From contig NZ_JAQLFJ010000004.1 in the NCBI RefSeq assembly GCF_028206795.1, forward strand, positions 4,571 through 68,570: a DNA stretch of 64,000 nucleotides, given 5' to 3'. Position 1 is the stretch's first letter, and every line of letters begins with the position of its first letter. The notes beneath the pieces are model-generated. The model did no database searches. It was not told the DNA's origin and was given only the letters and a program-made list of their open reading frames with translations. A program made the translations under genes and the position numbers. Origin of the DNA: Collinsella aerofaciens. GTDB lineage: Bacteria > Actinomycetota > Coriobacteriia > Coriobacteriales > Coriobacteriaceae. Shown here piece by piece: positions 16,187-25,161 of the stretch.

Positions 16187-17149
16187 TTAGTTGCCCGATG
16201 CCGTGCCTTGGCTCGAGTTGCCAGATGCCGTGCCGGACGCGGTTCCGCTCGAGCTGTTCGAGCTGTTGGTGTTACTGCTGCCTGTTGTGCCCGTTCCCGA
16301 AGTGGTGTCGCTCGTCTGGTCGCCCGTGCTCGACTGCGAACCGTCAGCCGTTTGGCTTGAGTTGGTCGTGCCGGACGGCGAGCTACTGTTGGCCGTAGAG
16401 GAATCGGTGCCCTGCGATTGGTTTTGGGTGTTCGAGGACGAATTGGCAGAGGCAGAGCTGTCTTGCGTGTCGTCCGTCTGTGCCTGCTGATCCTGCGACT
16501 GGGTGTTGCCATTTGCATCGCTCTCGGTCGTGCGCGACGACAGGATTGGCTCGGGACGCTCGCCCAGACCCTCACCGGCAGTGGTGATAAGGATGGCACC
16601 GGCGCAGGCGATGACCGCGACGATGGCGATGGCGATCGAGAAGATGATGACCTTCTTTTGCGTCTGGCTGCGCTCTGCCGCCGCCTTGGCGCGCAGGCTG
16701 TTGGGGGCGACGCGCGCCGTGGTCGCGCGCCCCGCAATCTGGCGCATCTCCTGCGTGGTCGCGGCTCCGCCCAGGTGCTCCTCGGCATTAAATTCAACGG
16801 GCTCGTAGACGCCGGCAGGGTAGTCGACAGCGGCATGCGTGCCTTTGATTGCTTCGGCGCTGGCGGAGATAAAGTGGCGATAGACCTGCGAGGACACAAC
16901 AGTGATGACTGAGCTCACAGCGGCACCAATTACTGAACCAGCGATGCCGATTTTGGAAGCAAGTGCGACGCTCGTGGCGGCAGCTGCGGCGCCGGCGATG
17001 ATTTGGGGAATGGAAATGTCGTCGAACAGGCCCTTTTTGGGCGCGATGGCCATGGTCTGTCCGATGGAATGGTTTTCGTGAACGCCGTTGTTGAGCGCGG
17101 CCGGTGTCATGACGCGCGTGCGCGGCGCGTCAGTGTACTTGGTTGTCAT
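16187..17149 (-). CDS. Membrane protein with long Ser/Thr/Gln/Asn-rich C-terminal tail, unknown function
   Basis: A 320-residue protein I do not recognise. It has a hydrophobic stretch near residues 45-85 (SIPQIIAGAAAAATSVAL and following), a charged middle, a strong membrane segment near 170-192 (VIIFSIAIAIVAVIACAGAILI), then about 125 residues almost entirely Ser, Thr, Gly, Asn, Gln and Asp. Such tails are typical of extracellular, flexible, possibly glycosylated stalks. No LPxTG motif is present. ATG 17149 follows GGGAGGA. It is upstream of, and in line with, the LOTUS-like gene but separated by a hairpin. Confidence 0.7.
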   Translation of the reverse strand: MTTKYTDAPRTRVMTPAALNNGVHENHSIGQTMAIAPKKGLFDDISIPQIIAGAAAAATSVALASKIGIAGSVIGAAVSSVITVVSSQVYRHFISASAEAIKGTHAAVDYPAGVYEPVEFNAEEHLGGAATTQEMRQIAGRATTARVAPNSLRAKAAAERSQTQKKVIIFSIAIAIVAVIACAGAILITTAGEGLGERPEPILSSRTTESDANGNTQSQDQQAQTDDTQDSSASANSSSNTQNQSQGTDSSTANSSSPSGTTNSSQTADGSQSSTGDQTSDTTSGTGTTGSSNTNSSNSSSGTASGTASGNSSQGTASGN

Positions 17150-17352
17150 ACGGGGTCCTCCCGGTGTAAATCTGCTTCGTTTCGTGTAGCCATCAGGGTA
17201 CCCACCAGATGTGAATCGTACGTGACATTTAACAGATACCATCAACTCATCAATTGCTCACCAAGTTGGTGGGATGCGGCTACACCCGGCGGTTGAACTA
17301 CAATAGGGCTTGCTAATAGTGTTGAATAGCGTCTACGCACGGGAGCATTCTT

Positions 17353-19332
17353 ATGAATCTTCACCTTTCTCAGTCTGATGGCTTTTTGCGTGTGGCGGCG
17401 GCGTCGCCGCAGATTCGCGTGGCCGATGTCGAGGGCAATGCCGAGGTTGCGCTGGCGGCTGTTCGCGATGCTGCCGGGCGTGGCGTTCGCGCGCTGGTGT
17501 TGCCCGAGCTTAACCTAACCGGCTATACCGCGGCCGACCTGTTCCATAACCGCACGCTGCTGCATGCCTGTGAGGCGGCGCTTGTGCGCATCCTCGACGA
17601 GACGCGTGACCTGCCGATCGTCTTTACCGTTGGCTTGCCCGTTGCGGTGGCAGAAAACATCTACAACTGCGCCGCCGTGTGCTGTGCGGGCGAGCTTTTG
17701 GGCCTCACGGCCAAGAAGTATTTGCCCAACTATGGCGAGTTCTATGAGCGCCGTTGGTTTGCTCCGGCACCTACCGATCCCGTTTGGCTTGAATTTGCCG
17801 GTCAGGGTCCGGTCCCGTTGGGCTCGGGGCTTGTCTACCGTTGCTGTGATGAGGGCGCCGAGGACCTGGTGCTGGGCGTTGAGGTCTGCGAGGACCTGTG
17901 GGTGCCGGCGCCTCCTTCGACCGAGATGGCGCTTGCCGGTGCGACGGTGATTCTCAACCCGTCGGCTTCGGACGAGATTATCGGTAAGGCAGACTATCGC
18001 CGCAGCCTCATCTCCAATCAGAGCGCGCGCCTGTACTGTGCCTATGCGTATGCAGACGCGAGCGAGGGCGAGTCCACGACCGATATGGTCTTTGCGGGCG
18101 AGAACCTCGTCTACGAAAACGGCTCCAAGCTCGCCGCGACCAAACTGCTTACTTGCGATATGGCCATCGCCGACGTTGACCTTGACCGCCTGGTTGCCGA
18201 GCGCCGTCGTTCGACGACGTGGACGCGCGCGGACGATGCGCCGGAGGCCACGGCCGTTGAGTTTTCGTTTGAGGGCGTGTTGGCCGAAGACCCTGTCCTG
18301 CGCGATGCCTGCGATATCGACCGCGTTTTCCCGCGCGCGCCCTTTGTACCGGCCGACCATGGTGACCTGGCCGAGCGCTGCGAGACCATCCTCGACCTGC
18401 AGACCGCCGGCCTCAAGACCCGCCTGGCCCATACGGGCACCAAGGCTGCAGTCATCGGTCTTTCGGGCGGCCTGGACTCCACGCTGGCACTGCTTGTGAC
18501 CGTGCGCGCCTTCGATGCACTGGGGCTGCCGCGCACCGGTATCACGGCCGTGTCCATGCCCGGCTTTGGCACGACGCATCGCACCAAGTCGAATGCCGAG
18601 TCGCTCGCTCGCGACCTTGGCGTGAGCTTCCGCGAGGTTTCGATCCACGCGGCCGTGGAGCAGCACTTCAAGGACATTGAGCACGATCCGGCCGTGCAGG
18701 ACGTGACCTACGAGAACAGCCAGGCCCGCGAGCGTACGCAGATTCTGATGGATCTGGCCAATCAGGCCGGCGGTTTTGTCATCGGCACGGGCGACCTGTC
18801 GGAGCTGGCGCTCGGCTGGGCTACCTACAACGGCGACCACATGAGCATGTACGCCGTCAACGCGAGCGTGCCCAAGACGCTTGTGCGCCATCTGGTGCGC
18901 TATGCCGCTGATGTTTTTGGCGGGCGTATTGCCGAGGTCTTGCTCGATATCCTCGATACGCCGGTGTCCCCCGAGCTTCTGCCGCCCACGGGCGACGGCG
19001 AGATTGCGCAGAAGACTGAGGATTTGGTGGGCCCGTACGAGCTGCACGACTACTTCCTCTACTACCTGCTGCGTTTTGGCTTTGAGCCGGGCAAGATCTA
19101 CCGCATGGCGCTCAAGAGCTTCGAGGGCGCCTACGACGTCAAGACCGTTCACACGTGGCTGCGTACGTTCTGCCGTCGCTTCTTTGCCCAGCAGTTTAAG
19201 CGCAGCTGCCTGCCCGATGGCCCCAAGGTGGGTTCGGTCACGCTCAGCCCGCGCGGCGATTGGCGCATGCCGAGTGACGCCAGCTCGCGCCTGTGGCTCG
19301 CCCAGATTGACGCGCTCAATCCGATGGACTAA
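17353..19332 (+). CDS. nadE: Glutamine-dependent NAD+ synthetase
   Basis: A 659-residue two-domain enzyme making NAD from deamido-NAD, ATP and glutamine. The N-terminal nitrilase-type amidase (1-290) shows the catalytic Glu in LVLPELNLTGY, Lys in AKKYLPNYGEFYE and Cys in GVEVCEDLWVP. The C-terminal synthetase has the PP-loop VIGLSGGLDSTLAL (about residue 372) and FVIGTGDLSELALGW. Length fits the long, glutamine-using form. It is a single gene followed by its own terminator. Confidence 0.93.
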   Translation: MNLHLSQSDGFLRVAAASPQIRVADVEGNAEVALAAVRDAAGRGVRALVLPELNLTGYTAADLFHNRTLLHACEAALVRILDETRDLPIVFTVGLPVAVAENIYNCAAVCCAGELLGLTAKKYLPNYGEFYERRWFAPAPTDPVWLEFAGQGPVPLGSGLVYRCCDEGAEDLVLGVEVCEDLWVPAPPSTEMALAGATVILNPSASDEIIGKADYRRSLISNQSARLYCAYAYADASEGESTTDMVFAGENLVYENGSKLAATKLLTCDMAIADVDLDRLVAERRRSTTWTRADDAPEATAVEFSFEGVLAEDPVLRDACDIDRVFPRAPFVPADHGDLAERCETILDLQTAGLKTRLAHTGTKAAVIGLSGGLDSTLALLVTVRAFDALGLPRTGITAVSMPGFGTTHRTKSNAESLARDLGVSFREVSIHAAVEQHFKDIEHDPAVQDVTYENSQARERTQILMDLANQAGGFVIGTGDLSELALGWATYNGDHMSMYAVNASVPKTLVRHLVRYAADVFGGRIAEVLLDILDTPVSPELLPPTGDGEIAQKTEDLVGPYELHDYFLYYLLRFGFEPGKIYRMALKSFEGAYDVKTVHTWLRTFCRRFFAQQFKRSCLPDGPKVGSVTLSPRGDWRMPSDASSRLWLAQIDALNPMD

Positions 19333-19399
19333 GGTTGCCAAATTGAACCAAAACAGCGGGTGCAAGCGTTACACTTTTGCAATCTGATGGCCCGTATCG

Positions 19400-19430
19400 C
19401 GCGGCGCTCTTGTCGGAGCGCCGCGTTTTT
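19400..19430 (+). terminator. Terminator after nadE
   Basis: CGCGGCGCTC (19400-19409), loop TTGTCG, GAGCGCCGCG (19416-19425), then five T. It lies only 20 nt before the next start, so that gene needs its own promoter or readthrough. Confidence 0.85.
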
Positions 19431-19449
19431 CATATCGAAAGGTGGCACC

Positions 19450-20613
19450 ATGCAGGCATCGCAGCGTCTCGACCGCTTTGGCGCGGAGGTCTTCGCCTCG
19501 CTCAACAACAAACTGCTTGCGCTGAAGGCTCAGGGCAAGACCATTTACAACATGAGCGTGGGCACGCCCGACTTTAAGCCGTACGACCACGTGGTCGAGG
19601 CGCTCACGCATGCAGCCCAAGATCCCGAGATGTGGAAGTATGCCCTGCGCGACCTGCCCGAACTCAAGCAGGCCGTGTGCGATTACTATGAGCGTCGCTT
19701 TGGCGTTTCGGGCATTACGCCGTCTATGGTGCAGTCGTGCAACGGTACGCAGGAGGGCGTGGGCCATTTGGGCCTGGCCCTGCTCGATCCGGGTGACACC
19801 ATCCTGGTTCCCGATCCGTGCTACCCGGTCTTTGAGGCGGGTGCGAAGATTGCCGATGCCAAGCTCGAGTACTATCCGCTGGTTGCCGAGCATAATTACC
19901 TGCCCTATGTGGCGGGTATCGATCCCGAGGTGGCCGATCGTGCCAAGTATATGATCGTATCGCTGCCCGCCAACCCGGTGGGCTCGGTGGGCACGCCCGA
20001 GGTCTACGAGGAGATCATCGCCTTCGCCCGCGAGCACGACCTGCTCATCGTTCACGACAATGCATACTCCGATATCGTGTTTGACGGTGAGCCGGGCGGC
20101 AGCTTCTTGCAGTATCCCGGTGCGCTCGAGGTGGGCGTGGAGTTTTTCTCGCTCTCCAAGTCGTTTAACGTCACTGGTGCCCGCATCGGCTTTTTGGTCG
20201 GCCGCGAGGATGTGGTCTCTGCCTTTGCCAAACTGCGCGGCCAGATCGACTTTGGCATGTTCTTCCCGATCCAGAAGGCTGCTATCGCCTGTCTGAACGG
20301 TCCGCGCGATGAGGTCGAGGCGCAGCGTCTGAAGTACCAGGAGCGCCGTGATGCCCTGTGCGACGGTCTTGAGAACTTGGGCTGGGAGCGTCCCAACGCG
20401 CATGGCTCTATGTTTGTGTGGGCCAAGCTTCCCGGTGGTCGCACCGATTCCATGGCGTTTTGCGAGGAGCTTATGGAGAAGGCCGGCGTTGTGGTGACGC
20501 CGGGCGCGAGCTTTGGTCCTTCGGGCGAGGGACACGTGCGCATGGCGCTGGTCCTGCCGCCCGATCAGATTGCTTTGGCTGTCGAGGCCATTCGCGAGGC
20601 GGGCCTGTATTAG
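19450..20613 (+). CDS. Class I/II PLP-dependent aminotransferase
   Basis: A 387-residue fold-type I aminotransferase. SCNGTQEGVGHLGLALLDPGD, NPVGSVG, HDNAYSDIVFDGE (Asp and Tyr for PLP) and SLSKSFNVTGARIGF (Schiff-base Lys) are in the expected order; the C-terminal GEGHVRMAL carries the substrate-carboxylate Arg. It resembles the AspC/LL-diaminopimelate aminotransferase group. The nearby DAP genes use the N-acetyl branch, which needs an N-acetyl-DAP aminotransferase; this gene is one candidate, not proven. ATG 19450 follows GAAAGGTGG. Confidence 0.85.
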   Translation: MQASQRLDRFGAEVFASLNNKLLALKAQGKTIYNMSVGTPDFKPYDHVVEALTHAAQDPEMWKYALRDLPELKQAVCDYYERRFGVSGITPSMVQSCNGTQEGVGHLGLALLDPGDTILVPDPCYPVFEAGAKIADAKLEYYPLVAEHNYLPYVAGIDPEVADRAKYMIVSLPANPVGSVGTPEVYEEIIAFAREHDLLIVHDNAYSDIVFDGEPGGSFLQYPGALEVGVEFFSLSKSFNVTGARIGFLVGREDVVSAFAKLRGQIDFGMFFPIQKAAIACLNGPRDEVEAQRLKYQERRDALCDGLENLGWERPNAHGSMFVWAKLPGGRTDSMAFCEELMEKAGVVVTPGASFGPSGEGHVRMALVLPPDQIALAVEAIREAGLY

Positions 20614-20756
20614 AAAGCTATTTCGGCTCGTCAATAGCTCGAAACCGATTTCGTGCAGTTATTTTACGAATCCTGCAAACAATTTCGGTAAACGGTCGAT
20701 TTTTGGCTGCGAATAGGAGCATAATCAAAGTCCCGATTGGATGTATTGGGATTACG

Positions 20757-20789
20757 GCAAGCCGCTCGGGTCGTTCCCGGGCGGCTTGC
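20757..20789 (+). other. Hairpin in the ldh 5' leader
   Basis: GCAAGCCGC (20757-20765) pairs with GCGGCTTGC (20781-20789), extended inward by CGGG/CCCG. It ends about 12 nt before the ldh ribosome site and lacks a T run. It may stabilise the mRNA or be a former terminator. Confidence 0.55.
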
Positions 20790-20814
20790 TTGTGGAGAGA
20801 GATGGGAGTTTCTA

Positions 20815-21765
20815 ATGGTTAACGAGAAGAAGGTCGCTATTGTCGGCTGCGGTTTCGTCGGTTCGTCTTCGGCGTTCGCGCTGATGCAGAGCGGTCTGTT
20901 CTCCGAGATGGTCCTCATCGACGTGGACAAGAACCGCGCCGAGGGTGAGGCTCTGGATATCGCGCACGGCATGACGTTTGCCGAGCCGATGAAGATCTAC
21001 GCCGGCGATTATTCCGATGTCGCCGACGCCGCCATGATCGTTGTCACCGCTGGCGCTGCCCAGAAGCCCGGTGAGACCCGCTTGGACCTGGTCAACAAGA
21101 ACGTCAACATCTTTAAGTCCATTATCCCCGAGATTAAGAAGTCCGGCTTCGACGGCATTCTGCTCATCGTCTCCAACCCGGTCGATGTTCTGACCTATGC
21201 CGCCATCAAGATGTCCGGCCTGCCCGAGGGCCATGTCATCGGCTCCGGTACCGTGCTCGACACCGGTCGTCTGCAGCAGATGCTTGGTGCCCACGTTGAG
21301 GTCGACCCGCGCGATGTCCAGGCCTATGTCATGGGTGAGCACGGCGACTCCGAGTTCGTTGCTTGGTCCAGCGCCCAGGTTGCCGGCGTTCCGCTGAACA
21401 CCTTCTGCGAGCTTCACGGTCATCTGGAGCATGAGGCTGCCGAGAAGCGCATCGCCGAGGACGTCAAGAACTCCGCCTACACCATCATCGAGAAGAAGCA
21501 CGCCACCTACTATGGCGTCGCCATGGCCGTCAAGCGCATTTGCACCGCCGTCATGCGTGACGAGCAGACCGTTCTGCCCGTCTCCTCGCTCATGGTGGGC
21601 GAGTATGGCCTGTCCGATCTTGCCATCTCCATGCCGACCGTCGTTGGCCGCGACGGCGTTGTCTGCCGCGTCCCCGTGCCGCTGAACGATGACGAGCAGC
21701 ATGAGCTCACCGCCTCTGCAAAGGCCCTCAAGGACATCATCGACAGCGTCGACTTCTCCTGCTAA
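20815..21765 (+). CDS. ldh: L-lactate dehydrogenase
   Basis: A 316-residue NAD-dependent enzyme reducing pyruvate to L-lactate. N-terminal Rossmann motif VAIVGCGFVGSSSAFAL; LIDVDKNRAEGEALDIAHG; GAAQKPGETRLDLV (substrate-loop Gln and Arg, Gln rather than malate-type Arg at the specificity position); GTVLDTGRLQ and the catalytic His in YVMGEHGDSEFVAWS. Length and motifs fit tetrameric bacterial L-LDH. ATG 20815 follows GGGAG. It stands alone, with a leader hairpin and a strong terminator. Confidence 0.94.
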   Translation: MVNEKKVAIVGCGFVGSSSAFALMQSGLFSEMVLIDVDKNRAEGEALDIAHGMTFAEPMKIYAGDYSDVADAAMIVVTAGAAQKPGETRLDLVNKNVNIFKSIIPEIKKSGFDGILLIVSNPVDVLTYAAIKMSGLPEGHVIGSGTVLDTGRLQQMLGAHVEVDPRDVQAYVMGEHGDSEFVAWSSAQVAGVPLNTFCELHGHLEHEAAEKRIAEDVKNSAYTIIEKKHATYYGVAMAVKRICTAVMRDEQTVLPVSSLMVGEYGLSDLAISMPTVVGRDGVVCRVPVPLNDDEQHELTASAKALKDIIDSVDFSC

Positions 21766-21798
21766 ATCAAGCTCGCTAGAGCGAAAAGCTACAATGAA

Positions 21799-21832
21799 GG
21801 CGTCCGGGTCCACACGGCCCGGGCGCCTTTTT
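21799..21832 (+). terminator. Terminator after ldh
   Basis: GGCGTCCGGG (21799-21808) pairs with CCCGGGCGCC (21818-21827), followed by five T. Confidence 0.88.
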
Positions 21833-21862
21833 GGTGCAAAGTAACCTGACCCCAATGCACCA
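21831..21862. repeat. Short inverted-end repeat, copy 1 (left of DUF2974 gene)
   Basis: Ends TGGTGCA and TGCACCA are inverted; the middle reads AAGTAACCTGACCCCA. It matches the copy at 23044 at all but about four positions and in the same orientation. The two copies flank a single gene. Confidence 0.65.
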
Positions 21863-21879
21863 TAGTTGATGGGAGGGCC

Positions 21880-23040
21880 ATGTCGGATTCGCCTAATTTT
21901 TTGACATATGCCCAGACGGTGTTTGATCCGTTTGAGGAGCGGTCGTTCTGCGCGGTGGATAGCCTGGTCTTTGCGTGGTTGTCCTATTTGCGTTTGCCGG
22001 GTGATATGGCGGAGCTGACGAACTGGCAGGGCCTAGACGTACGCGAACTGCTGCGTGCCGAGTGCTACCGGGACATGATTGACGACTTGTGGGATCCAGA
22101 GGGGAGCAGGGCCTTGTTGGAGGCCGTGGCAGCAAACCCTCGTTACCGTGGCGTGCACGTTTGCGGCTATCGTGCCGTGAGCGATGTGGTAGCGACAGAG
22201 CAGTTTGCAGCCATGGCGTTCCGGTTTCCGACGGGGTTTAGTTATCTTTCCTTCCGGGGGACCGACAGTACGATTGTGGGCTGGAAAGAGGACTTCAACA
22301 TGGCGTTCCGGTGTCCCGTGCCCTCCCAGGAATCTGCGGCACGCTATGTGGACGAGGCGGCGGATGCGATTGACGAGCCGCTTTTGTGCGGAGGTCATTC
22401 CAAGGGTGGAAACCTTGCGGTGTACGGTGCGGTGATGTGCTCCGATGTCGCCCGTGAGCGAATCGAACGGGTGTATTCCCATGATGGTCCTGGCTTCGTC
22501 GAGGAGTTCCTGAACGGCAACGCCTTTGCCGATCTTTCCGGCCGCATCGATAAGACGCTACCTCGGTCGTCGATCTTTGGCATGATGTTCGAGACACAGG
22601 AGGACTATGCCATCGTTGAGAGCACCGAGTTCAGCCTGCTGCAGCACAATCCCTTTAGCTGGGTGGTTGATGGTCGCGACTTCGTGTACTGTGAGCGCCT
22701 GTCCGCCGGTGCTCGATACGTTGATGGCTCCATTCGCGAGATGCTGCTTGCAGTGGGGCCTAGCGAGCGCGAGCGTTTTGTAGATGCGTTGTTCTCCGTG
22801 TTTGAGGCTACGGGTGCTGAGCGGTTTGCGGATATCGCTGGGAATCTGCGCGAGAGCCTGCCCGTGATGCTCCAGGCTGCGCAAGGTTTCGACAAGGATA
22901 CACGACGCTTTGTCTCGCAGACCATCGTGGCAATCCTTAAATGCGCACTGCTGCCCAAACGACCCCAGTTCGACATGTCCGCTGCCGGTAAGAGTCTGGC
23001 AGAACAGCTCGAGGCTTGGCAGTCCGAGCTCCTGCGCTAA
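21880..23040 (+). CDS. DUF2974-family protein with alpha/beta-hydrolase (lipase-like) fold
   Basis: A 386-residue protein of the Mbeg1-like DUF2974 family. The nucleophile elbow GGHSKGGNLAVYGA (Ser about residue 171) is clear, preceded by SYLSFRGTDSTIVGWKEDF, the oxyanion-hole region. Related proteins are cytosolic or cell-surface lipase-like hydrolases of unknown substrate, frequent in gut Firmicutes and Coriobacteria. ATG 21880 follows GGGAGG. The gene lies exactly between two copies of a 32 nt repeat. Confidence 0.82.
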   Translation: MSDSPNFLTYAQTVFDPFEERSFCAVDSLVFAWLSYLRLPGDMAELTNWQGLDVRELLRAECYRDMIDDLWDPEGSRALLEAVAANPRYRGVHVCGYRAVSDVVATEQFAAMAFRFPTGFSYLSFRGTDSTIVGWKEDFNMAFRCPVPSQESAARYVDEAADAIDEPLLCGGHSKGGNLAVYGAVMCSDVARERIERVYSHDGPGFVEEFLNGNAFADLSGRIDKTLPRSSIFGMMFETQEDYAIVESTEFSLLQHNPFSWVVDGRDFVYCERLSAGARYVDGSIREMLLAVGPSERERFVDALFSVFEATGAERFADIAGNLRESLPVMLQAAQGFDKDTRRFVSQTIVAILKCALLPKRPQFDMSAAGKSLAEQLEAWQSELLR

Positions 23041-23043
23041 CCA

Positions 23044-23076
23044 TTGGTGCAAAGCAACCTGTCCCCGATGCACCAA
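23044..23076. repeat. Short inverted-end repeat, copy 2 (right of DUF2974 gene)
   Basis: TTGGTGCA ... TGCACCAA with the middle AAGCAACCTGTCCCCGA. It begins 3 nt after the stop of the DUF2974 gene and is a direct repeat of 21831-21862. Confidence 0.65.
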
Positions 23077-23151
23077 TCTTCGATGCGCTCGGGGAGGGCT
23101 CGACCGCTATACTGGTTCGTGCCGAAATCGATCTAGAACGGAATGCCGTAT

Positions 23152-24156
23152 ATGAAAATCAATCACGCGATTCTGCATATCCTGGACTTTGACTCTGCCG
23201 TCAACGTTATGAGCCAGCGCGAGCTCGATATCGAGAGTCGTACCGTGCGCAACTTCGTGACCACGCATCTGCGCCGCGCACGTACCTCGGCCGACAATAA
23301 ACGCGCCACGTTTGCCGAGAACTCTGCGTTTGGCGGCGAGCTCAAGGGCTATTTCTTTGGCGAGCGCGAGTTCGTGGACCTGTCGCAGCAGATTGCGGAG
23401 TTTATCTCCTCCGAGCTCACCAAAGCCGAGAAAGCCGAGTCCACCGACGTGCTCGTGGCCGATTTTGACGACGATGAGGATGCCCGCTGGTTTGCCGTGA
23501 TGCTGCTGGGCTCCAAGCAGGCTTTTATGCACGAAGTGGGCCGCGAGGAGGGGGAGGTGCGCAACGACATCGCGCGCCACTACGCCATTCTGCCGAACCC
23601 CTCGCAAAAGGTGCCGAGCTATGCCATCGTGCGCGCGAGCACCATGGAGATCGGCTACGTAGACAAGAAGCGCAAGATTGCCGGCGAAGACCGCATGCTC
23701 ATTCCCGATGGCCTGCTGCAGTGCGACACGGGCGTATCTGGCAAGGAGGTCATCGACACCGTGACGCGTGTGGTCGAGGAAGTCGCCGAGGAGCACGGCG
23801 CCAACACGGCCGTGGCGCTCGCCAAGGTTAAGGCCGCTGTGGCCGAGAAGGTCGAGGATGACGAGGAGCTTCCGCCTTGGGATATCGTCGATGAGGTCTT
23901 TGAGGACGAACCGGTCATCAAGGAAAGTGTGCGCGCGGCACTGACCGAGGAGAAGGTTCCCGAGCGCGTTCCCGTGGAGCGCAAGCAGGTCGAGCGCGCG
24001 GCGGTGCGCAATCATAAGATTCGTACCGATACGGGTATCGAGATCAGCTTCCCGGCCGAGATGGGTTCGAACTCCGAGTACATCGAGTTTGTCAACGAGC
24101 CCAACGGCCTCATCTCCATCGAGCTCAAGAATATCGGCAGCATCGAGAATCGATAA
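23152..24156 (+). CDS. 37-kDa nucleoid-associated protein (NdpA/YejK family)
   Basis: A 334-residue protein of the PF04245 family, whose E. coli member YejK binds nucleoid DNA and topoisomerases. Visible are the family start KINHAILHILDFDS, the charged central part, KVPSYAIVRASTMEIGYVDKKRK and the C-terminal IRTDTGIEISFPAEM followed by NEPNGLISIELKNI. ATG 23152 has GGA 9 nt upstream; ATG 23143 sits directly on that site and is less likely. It is followed by a strong terminator. Confidence 0.85.
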   Translation: MKINHAILHILDFDSAVNVMSQRELDIESRTVRNFVTTHLRRARTSADNKRATFAENSAFGGELKGYFFGEREFVDLSQQIAEFISSELTKAEKAESTDVLVADFDDDEDARWFAVMLLGSKQAFMHEVGREEGEVRNDIARHYAILPNPSQKVPSYAIVRASTMEIGYVDKKRKIAGEDRMLIPDGLLQCDTGVSGKEVIDTVTRVVEEVAEEHGANTAVALAKVKAAVAEKVEDDEELPPWDIVDEVFEDEPVIKESVRAALTEEKVPERVPVERKQVERAAVRNHKIRTDTGIEISFPAEMGSNSEYIEFVNEPNGLISIELKNIGSIENR

Positions 24157-24185
24157 GTTGCGTTACGCCTGCAGCGAGAAAGCGA

Positions 24186-24219
24186 AGGCCGAAGCCCTGG
24201 ATGGGGTTTCGGCCTTTTT
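24186..24219 (+). terminator. Terminator after the nucleoid-associated protein gene
   Basis: AAGGCCGAAGCCC pairs with GGGGTTTCGGCCTT around TGGAT, ending in five T (24215-24219). Confidence 0.88.
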
Positions 24220-24261
24220 GCTTGGGGCTGAATTGCGTTGCAGGTTGAGCATACGTCAGCG

Positions 24262-24360
24262 AAAACGACCCAGAGCGAGCAAGATGACGTGAAAGAGGAG
24301 GGCATTGACCTTCTGGTCATGCCCGACGATTGAACGTCAGATTGCCGCTCTGGGGCGTTT
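24262..24360. repeat. Three-tier nested inverted repeat downstream of dapH
   Basis: Outer arms AACG-CCCAGAGCG (about 24264-24277) and CGCTCTGGG-CGTT (24346-24359); middle arms TGACGT (24285-24290) and ACGTCA (24334-24339); inner hairpin GGGCATTGACC/GGTCATGCCC around TTCT (24300-24324). Nested in perfect order with similar-sized internal loops. It fills the gap between convergent genes and codes for nothing visible. Confidence 0.6.
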
Positions 24361-24402
24361 GCAGCGTCGGCTAGTTACGCGGTTTGATAAAACCGTGTAA
24401 CC

Positions 24403-25122
24403 CTACAGTTGACGTAAGCCCTCTTCCAGGCCGGTCTTGCTGTCGGTCTGGGCGTCGCGCATCTTGATGACGCGGGCGGGGACACCGGCCACGACGGCGC
24501 CGGCGGGGACGTCCTCCACGCATACGGCGCCAGCGGCAACGACAGCACCCTTACCCACGTGCACGCCCTCCAGGACCACAGCGTTGGCGCCGATCATGAC
24601 ATCGTCCTCGATGATGACGGGCGTGGCGCTGGCGGGCTCCACGACGCCTGCCAGCACGGTGCCGGCGCCGATGTGGCAGTTCTTACCCACGGTGGCGCGG
24701 CCGCCCAGGACGGCGCCCATATCAATCATAGAGCCCTCGCCGATAACGGAGCCGATATTGATGATGGCACCCATCATGATGACGGCGCGGTCGCCGATCT
24801 CGACGCGGTCGCGGATGATCGCGCCCGGCTCGATGCGGGCATTGATGCCCTTAAGGTCGAGCATGGGGACGGCGGAGTTGCGGCAGTCATTCTCTACGTC
24901 GTAGTAGTCGATGGAGTCGGCATTGGCATCGAGGATGACCTTGAGCTCATCCCAATCGCCAAAGACGGTCTTGCCACGACGGCCGCCGTAGACATGCGCG
25001 TCGCCCCAGGCAACCTTCATGCCCGGCTTTTCGCGCACGTACAGTTTGACGGGCGTTTTCTTGGGCGCGGTGGCGATGTAGTTGATAATTTCCTGTGCAT
25101 CCATCTCGGCTGCGTTGCTCAT
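24403..25122 (-). CDS. dapH: Tetrahydrodipicolinate N-acetyltransferase
   Basis: A 239-residue left-handed beta-helix (hexapeptide-repeat) transferase. It acetylates tetrahydrodipicolinate with acetyl-CoA, committing DAP synthesis to the acetylated branch. The N-terminal [22 protein letters not shown], the block [20 protein letters not shown] and [22 protein letters not shown] match B. subtilis DapH nearly throughout. ATG 25122 follows GGAGAG. It is the last gene of the minus-strand operon lysA/dapA-dapB-dapH, all under a lysine riboswitch. Confidence 0.95.
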   Translation of the reverse strand: MSNAAEMDAQEIINYIATAPKKTPVKLYVREKPGMKVAWGDAHVYGGRRGKTVFGDWDELKVILDANADSIDYYDVENDCRNSAVPMLDLKGINARIEPGAIIRDRVEIGDRAVIMMGAIINIGSVIGEGSMIDMGAVLGGRATVGKNCHIGAGTVLAGVVEPASATPVIIEDDVMIGANAVVLEGVHVGKGAVVAAGAVCVEDVPAGAVVAGVPARVIKMRDAQTDSKTGLEEGLRQL

Positions 25123-25161
25123 TTGCTGTCTCTCCTTTGGGTGGATTGGGTTGATACTTGG

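Noticed and set aside
17515..19365. A 616-codon minus-strand frame opposite nadE
   Set aside because: It is a shadow of the NAD synthetase gene, with no ribosome site or domain.
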